A stretch of 64,000 nucleotides of DNA from the NCBI RefSeq assembly GCF_002072175.1, contig NZ_MVIV01000002.1:248001-312000 (forward strand), read 5' to 3'. Origin of the DNA: Actinomyces gaoshouyii (GTDB lineage: Bacteria; Actinomycetota; Actinomycetes; Actinomycetales; Actinomycetaceae). Each line of letters starts with the position of its first letter. The first letter of the stretch is position 1. The notes under the pieces were generated by a model. The model was given only the letters and a program-made list of their open reading frames with translations. It made no database searches and was not told the origin of the DNA. Both the position numbers and the translations under genes were made by a program. This document shows positions 1-7,406 of this stretch, in pieces.

Positions 1-352
1 ACTCACCGATGGTGTAACTCTCCGCCCGGGAGATCGCCTGGGACTCGTCCATGCGCCCATCATGCCAGGCCGCACCGACACGATTTCGGGCGATGGGCCA
101 CGCCCCGACTGAGCGCGTCGAGTTCCTAGGTGTGGTGACGAGTTCGGCGGGCGGGGGACAGGCTCGTCACCAAAAGCACGAAGTCGCAATGGAGCGGGCC
201 GGGCAGGGGAGCGCTGCCCATGACGATCACCCCGTTCCCACTGACGATGACCATGTCCAGGTCGAGCAACGCCCCCCCCCACCGAAGCCACGGGTGCCCG
301 CCGCCTCTCGGGACAGCGGGCGCGGGGCGCGTCGGTGCGGCGTCAGTGCGGC
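1..352. other. left-edge region without a supported gene
   Basis: No open frame here has convincing protein-like composition or a good ribosome binding site. The stretch lies downstream of the leftward CAP-domain gene. Its main feature is a run of nine C residues at 272-280 followed by ACC. The first 50 bases could belong to a gene that starts outside the window, but nothing shows this. Confidence 0.5.
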
Positions 353-1621
353 TCAGCACACCCAGGCGCCCGAGGCGTCGAGGAAGTACCACTTGCCGCC
401 GTCGGCGATCCAGCCGGTGGCCATGGCACCACTGGCCTTGAGGTAGTACCAGTGACCGCCCGTGGCGATCCAACCGGTGCGCATCGCGCCCGACGCATCC
501 ATGAAGTACCAGCTCCCGCCGTCGGCCACCCAGCCCGTGGCCATGGCACCACTGGCCTTGAGGTAGTACCAGTGACCGCCGATGAAGTGCCAGCCGGTGA
601 CCTTGGTGCTCGTGGACGGGTCGATGTAGTGCCAGATCGAGCCCGAGCGGACCCAGCCAGTCGCCTGGGAGGCGGCGGGCACGGGGCGCCCCGGGGCTGC
701 GACGGCTGCCGGCCTGGAGCCGGAGAAGGAGTTGCTCGACGCCCCCACCTGCGAGCCGGCGGCCGGCGTCAGAGCGCCGACGTTCGCAGGGTTGCGATAG
801 AGCGCGAAATTCTGGGTGGCGTACCAGGAGCGAGTGGCACTGTCATAGTGGACGGCAATGCCGATATGGGTGAAGGACGGGTCGAGCATGGCTCCCAGAT
901 GGCCCGGGGAATGCAGCCACTGATTGAATAGCGAGTACCCCTGGTTGCCATTCTTGTGGCCGTAATAGTACTGCCAGGCGATATTCTCGGATCCACCGCC
1001 CCAGCCGGAAGGATACAGATCCCAGAAGTTCTCCGGGGCACCCTTCTCGGTGATGTGGTGCTGGAATCCCTTGGGCAGATTATTCGATCCCACGCCGTAG
1101 GAGGCCATATGGGCGCTCCAGTCACGCGCGACGGTGTCGAGCTTGACCGCGCGCTTGACCGGGTTCAGCCCCTGCTCGACACGGAGCTGGTTGACGCGGT
1201 CGAGGATCTGCTGCTCGTAGACGGCTATGGCGGAGAGCGACCACCCCAGCGCGTCATCCTCGGCGACCGTTCCCTCGGGGACATCGTTGACGGAAGACGA
1301 GACCGTGACCTTCTTGGCGGCGGATCCCTCCCCCGAGATCACCGTGGTGGCTCGATGATCCTTGGGATTGGTCTGGCTGGGATCCGACACGACGGGGGCG
1401 GACAGAGCTCCGACCGTCCCCGGGGTGTCGGCGAAGCCCAGTGGATCCCCGCAGTTCTGGACGCATGGCAACGAGCCGCCGCGCGAGCCATCCACGGGCA
1501 TGATCGAGGCCGTCGCACCCGGCACCACCGCCAATCCCAGGAGAATTGCGGAGGCGAGCGCGGTTACCAGTCGCGATCCACGAGACGCGACGTGCTGGGA
1601 TTCTTTCAAGGAGGAAGACAT
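353..1621 (-). CDS. secreted CAP (SCP/PR-1) domain protein with C-terminal cell-wall-binding repeats
   Basis: 422 aa, extracellular. An N-terminal signal peptide (basic start, hydrophobic ALASAILLGLAVVPG, cleavage probably near residue 39) is followed by a linker. A CAP domain spans about residues 135-275, with the helix ILDRVNQLRVEQGL, then SENIAWQYYY, QWLHSPGHLGAML and the closing YATQNFALY. The last ~100 residues carry about five 20-residue GW...GGxWYYL/F repeats of the choline/glucan-binding type, which should tether it to the envelope. CAP proteins are often secreted and of unknown enzymology; a structural or adhesive role is inference. The start fits the signal peptide. Two repeat units are encoded by identical 44-bp stretches. 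A hexamer repeat lies just upstream of the start. Confidence 0.85.
   Translation of the reverse strand: MSSSLKESQHVASRGSRLVTALASAILLGLAVVPGATASIMPVDGSRGGSLPCVQNCGDPLGFADTPGTVGALSAPVVSDPSQTNPKDHRATTVISGEGSAAKKVTVSSSVNDVPEGTVAEDDALGWSLSAIAVYEQQILDRVNQLRVEQGLNPVKRAVKLDTVARDWSAHMASYGVGSNNLPKGFQHHITEKGAPENFWDLYPSGWGGGSENIAWQYYYGHKNGNQGYSLFNQWLHSPGHLGAMLDPSFTHIGIAVHYDSATRSWYATQNFALYRNPANVGALTPAAGSQVGASSNSFSGSRPAAVAAPGRPVPAASQATGWVRSGSIWHYIDPSTSTKVTGWHFIGGHWYYLKASGAMATGWVADGGSWYFMDASGAMRTGWIATGGHWYYLKASGAMATGWIADGGKWYFLDASGAWVC
417..580 (-). repeat. near-identical direct repeats inside the CAP gene
   Basis: The 44 bases at 417-460 recur exactly at 537-580, 120 bases apart (two 20-residue units). 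They encode the same part of the cell-wall-binding repeats (around HWYYLKASGAMATGW). Such identity within one gene favours gain or loss of repeat units by recombination. Confidence 0.85.
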
Positions 1622-1641
1622 GGGATCTCTCGGGAAGGGAT

Positions 1642-1671
1642 GGCAGGGGCAGGGGCAGGGGCAGGGGCAGG
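1642..1671 (-). repeat. hexanucleotide tandem repeat upstream of the CAP gene
   Basis: Five perfect copies of GGCAGG on the + strand (CCTGCC on the transcribed strand), starting 20 bases upstream of the CAP start codon at 1621. The position is the 5' leader or promoter, so changes in copy number would alter leader length or promoter spacing rather than reading frame. Confidence 0.85.
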
Positions 1672-1967
1672 GAGAGGATGGGAGGAGCGGTCGCAGGGAA
1701 CCGGAGTCCTGAACTCCAGGCGATCGGGCGAGGACGATGCTAGCAGCGCCCCGGCAGCCTGAACATCGAGATTTCCCCGTGATGGCGCCGGTCGGGATAA
1801 CGAATCATCGACGGCGCCCGACGACATTCCTGTCACGCCCATTCATCGCGGGGCGGACTCGTATTCGTCACGGTTCGCCGATGACCTGGTCCGGCACCGG
1901 GGCCACTGCGGGAACGCGAGCGCGCCGCGGGGATATCCCCGACCGCGCCCCGTGACCGCGGTGAGAC

Positions 1968-2042
1968 CGGAAGAATCACGATGGCGCCCGGCGACTCGCC
2001 CTTTCACAGGGCCCGGCACCGGGCGCCATCGTGATTCTTCCG
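1968..2042. repeat. 24-bp perfect inverted repeat with 27-base loop
   Basis: Bases 1968-1991 pair exactly with 2019-2042 (arm starts CGGAAGAATCACGATGGCGC). The stem is longer than a usual intrinsic terminator, the loop is large and no U-tract follows. It sits 78 bases past the GH13 stop. It may be a transcript-end structure or the relic of a small mobile element. Confidence 0.8.
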
Positions 2043-2072
2043 CAACGGCCACGAGACCGGAGAGCGACGGGA

Positions 2073-2109
2073 GAGCCGCGCAGTGCCCGCCCGGGGCGCC
2101 GCGCGGCTC
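2073..2109 (-). terminator. hairpin downstream of the GH13 gene
   Basis: GAGCCGCGC (2073-2081) pairs with GCGCGGCTC (2101-2109), 11 bases beyond the stop codon of the leftward GH13 gene. No T-run is visible, as is common for actinobacterial terminators. Confidence 0.45.
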
Positions 2110-2119
2110 GGGCGGGCGC

Positions 2120-4165
2120 TCAGTCGGTGGCGCGCACGAGCCACCAGGCGGCGTAGGGCGGCACGGGGACCATGCCGTCGCCGTCGCCCTCGAGAGTCGC
2201 CGTACCCGCCGGGATCGTGTCCGTCAGAGCGTCGACGGCGCCGAGCACACCGTGCTCCGCCAGCCGCCAGGCGGGGATCCTCCTCCAATCCGGAGTCACG
2301 TTGTACACGCCCACAAAGCTGCCCAGCGGGTGGTCGCGGAAGGTGACGAGCACGCCGTCGTCATCCAGGGGGGCCACCTGCGTGCGCACATCAGCGCTGA
2401 GCACGGGCAGGGAGGCGCGAACCCGTCCCATGTGGGCGAGGTCGGTGAAGACGCGGCCCTCGATGGTTGAGCGGTCCCAGCGGCCGGCCATGAGGCGCTC
2501 ATCGAGGCGGGGGCGGCCCGCCCAGCGGGAATCGGTCTCGTGGCCGGGCTCAGTGTCCCAGTTGGGGTCGTTGAACTGGGCCAGCTCGTCGCCGGACCAG
2601 ATGACGGGGACGCCGCCCCATCCGTAGAGGATCGCGTTGGCCATGCGCAGGGCGTTGATGCGCTCCTCGCGCCACCGCCGCAGGGAGTCGACCTCGTGCT
2701 CGGGGGTGAGGTCGTTGATCCCCTCCCAGGCCTCGGCCACGGCCTCCAGGCCGATGAGCGAGGCGGCGGTGCCCGAGATGCGGCGGTCACCGGTGGCCGG
2801 GTTGTGCTGGAAGACCAGGCCCCGCGCGTCGGAGAGCGGGTAGAGGCCCGCGTACCAGTCGGACAGGAAGGCTCGGTGCCAGTAGCCGGACAGGCCCACG
2901 GCATCGGCGTCGCCGTCGTCGATCGCCCAGCCGATGTCATCGTGGCAGCGCAGGTAGGTGATCCAGGTGGAGCTGGGGGACTCGGCGGGGAGGTGGCGCA
3001 GGGCATGGGCGCCGAGCACCGCGTTGCGCGCCGCGAGCATGGACCAAACCTGCACCATGAGGGAGTTGTGGTAGGCGAGATCGGAGACCTTGTTCGTGTA
3101 CCGGCCCTGACCGAGGTACTGAACGAGCTCCGTGGGGGCGACGATCGCCTCGGCCTTGAGGATGATGGCGGGGCAGGCGACCCGGGTGATGGCGCGCAGC
3201 ACCTGGGTGATGGCGTGGACCTCGGGCTGGCCCTGGCAGTCGGTGCCCTTGCGCTTGATGGTGAAGGCGATGGCGTCCAGGCGCAGCACCTCGACGCCGC
3301 GGTTGGCCAGTTCCAGGATGATGGAGACGAATTCCTCCATGACGTTGGCGTTGCGCCAGTTGAGGTCCCACTGGAAGGAGTTGAAGGTGGTCCACACCCA
3401 GGAGTCGAGTTCCTCGTTCCAGGTGAAGTTGCCGGGGGCGAAGTCCGGGAACACCTCCGGCAGATCGCGCTCGTACTCGTCGGGCTCGACTCGGTCGGGG
3501 AAGAGGAAGAAGTAATCCTGGTAGCGCTTCTCCCCCGCCCGGGCGCGCCGGGCCCACTCGTGCTCGGCCGCCACGTGGTTGAGGACGAGGTCAACGACGA
3601 GGCTCATGCCCTCCCCGCGCAGGGAGCCCGCCAGGTGCTCGAGGTCGTCCATGGTGCCCAGGTCCGGGCGGACGGAGCGGTAGTCGGCGACGGCGTAGCC
3701 GCCGTCGGAGTCCCCGGGGCGGGGGGTGAGCAGCGGCATGAGGTGGAGGTAGTTGACGCCGAGCTCGCGCAGGTAGGGGATGCGGTCCTCGACGCCGCGC
3801 AGGTTCCCGGCGAAGCGCTCGGTGTAGCAGGCGTAGCCGATGCGCGAAGGGTCCTGGATCCAGGAGGGGTTGAGCATGCGCTGAAGGTCCAGGTGGCGCA
3901 GCTCGGGGCTCCGTTGGGCGTAGGCGGCCGCCGCCTCGGTCAGCAGGATCGTGGCCGCCCGGGTCGCCGCGGGCTCGCCGTAGAGGGTGACCAGGCCGTC
4001 GATGACATCGGGGTACCAGCGCTCCAGGCGGGTCGTGAAGATCTCCTGCTCCGTAGGGCTGAGCCCTACCAGGGGGGTGGCGATGGCCCGGGACACCTCG
4101 TCGGGGATGCCGACGGGCGGGGTGGGAACGGGCTGTGTCTCGGGGGCGCGGCGCTGGGAGCTCAT
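2120..4165 (-). CDS. GH13 subfamily 4 glycoside hydrolase, amylosucrase-like
   Basis: About 681 aa. The four GH13 signature regions match amylosucrase/sucrose hydrolase: region I DLVLNHVAAEHEWA, region II EVLRLDAIAFTIKR (nucleophile Asp), region III ILKAEAIV (acid/base Glu) and region IV YLRCHDDIGWAI (transition-state Asp). Family members split sucrose and either transfer glucose to glucan (EC 2.4.1.4) or hydrolyse it; sequence alone does not settle which. There is no signal peptide, so it is probably cytoplasmic. I prefer the ATG at 4165 (MSSQRR), with a G-rich stretch about 10 bases upstream; a GTG at 4183 is possible. It is the last gene of a leftward run, 71 bases after the Fic gene. In an oral-type actinobacterium a sucrose-linked glycogen role is plausible inference. 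Confidence 0.85.
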   Translation of the reverse strand: MSSQRRAPETQPVPTPPVGIPDEVSRAIATPLVGLSPTEQEIFTTRLERWYPDVIDGLVTLYGEPAATRAATILLTEAAAAYAQRSPELRHLDLQRMLNPSWIQDPSRIGYACYTERFAGNLRGVEDRIPYLRELGVNYLHLMPLLTPRPGDSDGGYAVADYRSVRPDLGTMDDLEHLAGSLRGEGMSLVVDLVLNHVAAEHEWARRARAGEKRYQDYFFLFPDRVEPDEYERDLPEVFPDFAPGNFTWNEELDSWVWTTFNSFQWDLNWRNANVMEEFVSIILELANRGVEVLRLDAIAFTIKRKGTDCQGQPEVHAITQVLRAITRVACPAIILKAEAIVAPTELVQYLGQGRYTNKVSDLAYHNSLMVQVWSMLAARNAVLGAHALRHLPAESPSSTWITYLRCHDDIGWAIDDGDADAVGLSGYWHRAFLSDWYAGLYPLSDARGLVFQHNPATGDRRISGTAASLIGLEAVAEAWEGINDLTPEHEVDSLRRWREERINALRMANAILYGWGGVPVIWSGDELAQFNDPNWDTEPGHETDSRWAGRPRLDERLMAGRWDRSTIEGRVFTDLAHMGRVRASLPVLSADVRTQVAPLDDDGVLVTFRDHPLGSFVGVYNVTPDWRRIPAWRLAEHGVLGAVDALTDTIPAGTATLEGDGDGMVPVPPYAAWWLVRATD

Positions 4166-4236
4166 GTGATCATGATCCCCCACTCCGGGCCCTCGTGACA
4201 GCCGAACCGCGATTCGGCCTCGGCCGACCGCAGGGC

Positions 4237-5349
4237 TCAGGTGCGCACGCGCCGGGCGAGGTCATCGACGGGGAACCACACCATGCGGCGCCCCTGCCTA
4301 GCGGAGATCAGCAGCCCCCGGGCCTGAAGGTCCCGCAGATCGGTGCGAGCCGTCTGCGGGATGGCGCCGTGGGTGGTCCGATGGGCCTCCACCGAGACGC
4401 TTCCAGTGGAGTCGCGCAGGAAGGAGTCGATGACGGCGATCTGCCGGTGATTGAGCCCAGCTCCCCGCAGGGCCCGCGAGGCCTGGCGCAACTGGCCGGC
4501 CTTGCGCTCCAGGTAGACGTCAAGATCGTCGATCGCCCGGGCGACCACGCGGGCTTGCGCGAGGAGGAAGTGGGTGAGGTCGCCCTCGTCATTCTCGGTG
4601 AGCAGGAGACTCCGGGCGTACCGCGCCGGCGCGCGGCGCAGCGGGCGCGAGATGGGAAGGAAGTCAGTGAGGAAGAAGCCCTGGTGGAGCATCGCCCAGT
4701 AGAAGACCGCACGGGCCGTGCGCCCATTGCCGTCGGCGAAGCAGTGGTCGTAGCCCATCATGAAGTGCAGCGTGATGGCGCGGATCAGCGAGGGCATGTA
4801 AGGGGCTCCCTCCGAAGTGTCATCCGCAGCGTTGGCGAAGGCGCACAGCCGCTCCATCCGCTCAGGCAGGTCCTCGGCGGCCGGTGGGATGTGGAGCACC
4901 TGCTCATCGTCGGAGACGCCGTAGATGCGCACCCGCTGCTCCCCGGGGCGCTGGAGGCGCCCGGCGTCGTCGGGATCGTCGAGCGTGCCGTCTGTGACCA
5001 TGCGGTGGATCTGGGTGATGAGCGCCGGCGACAGAGGCTCATCCTTGATCTCCACGATCCGTTGCATGGCCCGGTAGTTGTTGAGGATCATGCGCTCGGA
5101 GCGGTCGCGCGGGGAGCGATCCTCGCGCAGCATCTGCTTGGCGCGGACCCGGGACGTGGAGGCGCCCTCGAGCTGGGAGGAGGTGATGGCCTCCTCGATG
5201 AGGGAGCGCACGAGGTAGCGATTCCGTGTGGCCGTATTGGCGATCGGCTCGGAGAGCTCGACGCGCCCCCGGGCCCGGCTGGAGACGTCGTCGATGAGCC
5301 GCAGGAGTGGATCGGGCAGGTTATAGGTGAGCGGCGCGCCATCGGTCAT
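4237..5349 (-). CDS. Fic-domain protein (probable AMP transferase) with N-terminal inhibitory motif
   Basis: 370 aa. The Fic active loop is intact: HCFADGNGRTAR, with catalytic His near residue 202, fitting HxFx(D/E)GNGRxxR. An N-terminal SSQLEG matches the (S/T)xxxE(G/N) autoinhibitory helix, so this is a self-inhibited (class II type) Fic enzyme needing no separate antitoxin. The C-terminal part looks like a winged helix (HRQIAVIDSFLRD ... ARTDLRDLQARGLL). Fic enzymes usually transfer AMP to a protein hydroxyl; the target is unknown. The start at ATG 5349 overlaps the 3' end of ogt by 29 bases, which suggests cotranscription with ogt and the JetD-like gene. A longer in-frame start at 5412 would lie deep inside ogt and is unlikely. 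Confidence 0.88.
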   Translation of the reverse strand: MTDGAPLTYNLPDPLLRLIDDVSSRARGRVELSEPIANTATRNRYLVRSLIEEAITSSQLEGASTSRVRAKQMLREDRSPRDRSERMILNNYRAMQRIVEIKDEPLSPALITQIHRMVTDGTLDDPDDAGRLQRPGEQRVRIYGVSDDEQVLHIPPAAEDLPERMERLCAFANAADDTSEGAPYMPSLIRAITLHFMMGYDHCFADGNGRTARAVFYWAMLHQGFFLTDFLPISRPLRRAPARYARSLLLTENDEGDLTHFLLAQARVVARAIDDLDVYLERKAGQLRQASRALRGAGLNHRQIAVIDSFLRDSTGSVSVEAHRTTHGAIPQTARTDLRDLQARGLLISARQGRRMVWFPVDDLARRVRT

Positions 5350-5911
5350 GGTCAGGGGCGCGGGTCCGGCGGCCCTCGCGGGCGAGCAGGCTCTCCTTGG
5401 TCGCCGGCCCATAGCGGAAGCCGCCCAGGGAGCCGTCGGCGCGAGCCACCCGGTGGCAGGGGACGAAGAGCGCGGCGGCGTTGAAGGCGCAGGCGCCGGC
5501 TGCGGCCCGCACCGCCCGGGGGCTGCCGCACAGAGCGGCGTACTCAGCGTAGCTCACCAGGCGCCCCGGGCCGATGCCGCGCAGCACCTCCCAGGCCCGC
5601 TCGCGGAAGGGACCCGAGCGCTGGAGGACCGGAACCTGGGCGGGGGCGCCCAGCTCGCCGTCGTAATAGGCCTCCAGGGCAAAGAGCGCCTGGGCCAGGG
5701 CCCCGGGAACGGATCCCGACGACGCCTCCTCCAGGCGCCCGGGGCGCAGGCCGGGATGGATGAGCGCGAGGAGCCCGGCGGGATCCTCGGTCCACCCCGA
5801 GGCCAGCACGGCGCTGCCCGCGATGATCGTGAAGGGGCCATCCGCGGTGGGCACCGTGGCGACGGAGGCCGTCAGCCCGTCATCGTCCAGGTCCCGCTGA
5901 GGTCGCGTCAT
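5321..5911 (-). CDS. ogt: methylated-DNA--protein-cysteine S-methyltransferase
   Basis: 196 aa. Suicidal DNA repair protein that moves alkyl groups from O6-alkylguanine to its own cysteine. The active-site motif is VPCHRV, with the acceptor Cys near residue 152. The preceding helix-turn-helix region (VSYAEYAALCGSPRAVRAA) and following GGFRYG...K..LL..E are typical of Ogt/MGMT. The start at ATG 5911 is preceded by AGGAGG with 8-base spacing; a GTG at 5932 overlaps the upstream stop and lacks this site. It begins 21 bases after the JetD-like gene and overlaps the Fic gene, so it is mid-operon. The N-terminal ~80 residues are diverged, as in many actinobacterial Ogt proteins. Confidence 0.9.
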   Translation of the reverse strand: MTRPQRDLDDDGLTASVATVPTADGPFTIIAGSAVLASGWTEDPAGLLALIHPGLRPGRLEEASSGSVPGALAQALFALEAYYDGELGAPAQVPVLQRSGPFRERAWEVLRGIGPGRLVSYAEYAALCGSPRAVRAAAGACAFNAAALFVPCHRVARADGSLGGFRYGPATKESLLAREGRRTRAPDHDRWRAAHL

Positions 5912-5932
5912 GCCCCTATCCTCCTGCACCAC

Positions 5933-7138
5933 TCATGCCAGTGCGAGGGACAGGGCGGACGTCGCCTCATCCCAGGGCAAGCGCTCCTGCTCCAGGCGCA
6001 GGCCACAGTCGATGATCATCCGCCAGGCGCGCATCTGCTCGTAGCCGAGACCCTCGGAGCGCAGGCCGTCGCGGCTCGCCCGCTCGCCGGGGTCGGCCAC
6101 CGCCAGGGAGCGCCAGCGCTCCAGGGTGGGGGCGTCCATGAGCACCGGCACGATCCCCGGGAGGCGCCGGCTGAGGCAGGCCAGGATCCTCATGCCGTCG
6201 CCATCGAGATCCCCCCAGTAGACGACGCGGCGCGCGCGGCGCGCCCAGGAGAGCCGGGGGAGCGTCTGGACGATCTTGCTGCCCGCGCCCCAGACGGCCA
6301 CGGTTCGCGGCCGCTCCTCCAGGGCGAGGAACGTAGCCAGGTTATCCACGGCGACGACGTCGATGAACCCCGCCCGATCGGCCCACATGCGGCTGATCTC
6401 CTCCACCGGGGCCTCGACGTCGCGCAGGCCCCCGGCAGCCAGGCCCGGGTCGAGGATCCGCACGCGCACGGTCGTGGGAGGGCGGCGCAGGCCCAGCCCG
6501 GATTCCACGAGACGCTCCCCGCCCCGAGCCGCTCCGAGCAGGCGCAGCACCACGCGGCGGTGCCGTTCCAGCCATGCGGTGTCCAGGCCGGCGATCGGCA
6601 GTTGGCGCAGGTAGAGGCCGGAGGACGGATGCAAGGCCAGCCAGCCCACGGCGGCGACGAGGCGCTCGACGTCGTCGTCCTCGTACTCGACAACCTCGCC
6701 GATGACGGCGGCCACCGCCTCGGCCGCGCCGTCCCGCCCCGACGGGCCAGTGGGCCCCGCGCCCAGGGCCTCGAGCATGCCCGCGATCATCCCCGCCCGC
6801 GAGCTCGCCAGCCCCCAGTGGCCGGCGCGGCCCGCCGCCGATGCGATGGCATCGGCTCCCACGAGCTGGGCGCGCACGGGCAGGTGCTGGGTGCCCGGTG
6901 ATGCCCAACGGCGCCCCTCCCAGGTGACGGTGCCGGGGGCGGAGCGCTCCCATTGGCGCCATGCGTCGATCCATGCGGCGACGCCGTCGGCGTTCGCGAG
7001 CGCGAGGTCCTGCGTGGGCGGGTCGAGGGGCAGGGGCAGCACCTCGGCGCGCGCCTGGTCGGGGTTGGCGGCCCAGGCGGCGTAGACGCGCTGGTAGCGC
7101 ACGGCGGCGCGCGCGGCGAGCTCGGCCGGGCCCCTCAC
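5933..7138 (-). CDS. JetD-like protein (DUF3322/DUF2220, Wadjet nuclease subunit family), orphan
   Basis: 401 aa. The central segment LHPSSGLYLRQLPIAGLDTAWLE and the C-terminal Toprim-like part (VYWGDLDGDGMRIL, then VLMD, ending GLRLEQERLPW) match JetD, the topoisomerase-VI-like nuclease that cleaves plasmid DNA in Wadjet (JetABCD). The usual VEN motif at the first Toprim strand reads VDN here, so one acidic residue may be changed; the GDLD pair is present. JetA, JetB and the SMC-like JetC are absent: an AI-2E transporter lies directly upstream. The GTG start overlaps the stop of a 56-aa ORF (GTGA), so the two are coupled. It may be a remnant, a solo nuclease, or a partner of the small ORF. 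Confidence 0.75.
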   Translation of the reverse strand: MRGPAELAARAAVRYQRVYAAWAANPDQARAEVLPLPLDPPTQDLALANADGVAAWIDAWRQWERSAPGTVTWEGRRWASPGTQHLPVRAQLVGADAIASAAGRAGHWGLASSRAGMIAGMLEALGAGPTGPSGRDGAAEAVAAVIGEVVEYEDDDVERLVAAVGWLALHPSSGLYLRQLPIAGLDTAWLERHRRVVLRLLGAARGGERLVESGLGLRRPPTTVRVRILDPGLAAGGLRDVEAPVEEISRMWADRAGFIDVVAVDNLATFLALEERPRTVAVWGAGSKIVQTLPRLSWARRARRVVYWGDLDGDGMRILACLSRRLPGIVPVLMDAPTLERWRSLAVADPGERASRDGLRSEGLGYEQMRAWRMIIDCGLRLEQERLPWDEATSALSLALA

Positions 7139-7305
7139 AGTGCCTCCTGAGTGAGGCCCTCGAAGGGGTCGCCGGTCCGCTCGGGGCCGCCCCAGACGGC
7201 GATCGCGGCCTGGTCCGAGCGCAGGAGGCGCAGCCCGGCGTGGGCCTCAGGACCGGCCAGGAGGCGGCTCGCGCTCAGGGCGGCGACGCCTGAGGACCGG
7301 GGCAT
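7135..7305 (-). CDS. 56-aa hypothetical protein coupled to the JetD-like gene
   Basis: A short frame (MPRSSGVAALSASRL..., ending FEGLTQEAL) with a very good ribosome binding site, AAGGAGG five bases before the ATG at 7305. Its TGA overlaps the GTG of the JetD-like gene. No family is recognised. It could be a leader peptide for coupled translation, a residue of a deleted jetC or jetB gene, or a small functional partner. The overlap and strong Shine-Dalgarno make real translation likely. Confidence 0.55.
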   Translation of the reverse strand: MPRSSGVAALSASRLLAGPEAHAGLRLLRSDQAAIAVWGGPERTGDPFEGLTQEAL

Positions 7306-7370
7306 GGCACCTCCTTCAGGGCGGGGGCGGCGGCTACGAACGCGCCGCACGGTACCCGCCATCCCTGACA

Positions 7371-7386
7371 CCCGCCTGAAGGCGGG
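7371..7386 (-). terminator. small hairpin after the AI-2E transporter gene
   Basis: CCCGCC TGAA GGCGGG, a tight tetraloop hairpin 21 bases past the stop of the leftward transporter gene and upstream of the JetD-like operon. Confidence 0.5.
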
Positions 7387-7406
7387 CAGGCGCCCAGGGG
7401 CTCCCG

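Larger units (their letters stand above)
1672..2119. other. intergenic region with two hairpins
   Basis: About 450 bases between the CAP gene promoter and the end of the GH13 gene. No gene is supported. It holds a long perfect inverted repeat (1968-2042) and a shorter GC-rich hairpin next to the GH13 stop (2073-2109), both listed separately. Confidence 0.6.

Noticed and set aside
2540-4198. Long + strand open frame (552 codons) opposite the amylosucrase gene
   Set aside because: It is antisense to a gene with complete GH13 motifs. Composition is Gly/Val/Ala/Glu-rich without any domain, as expected from third-position GC in a high-GC genome.
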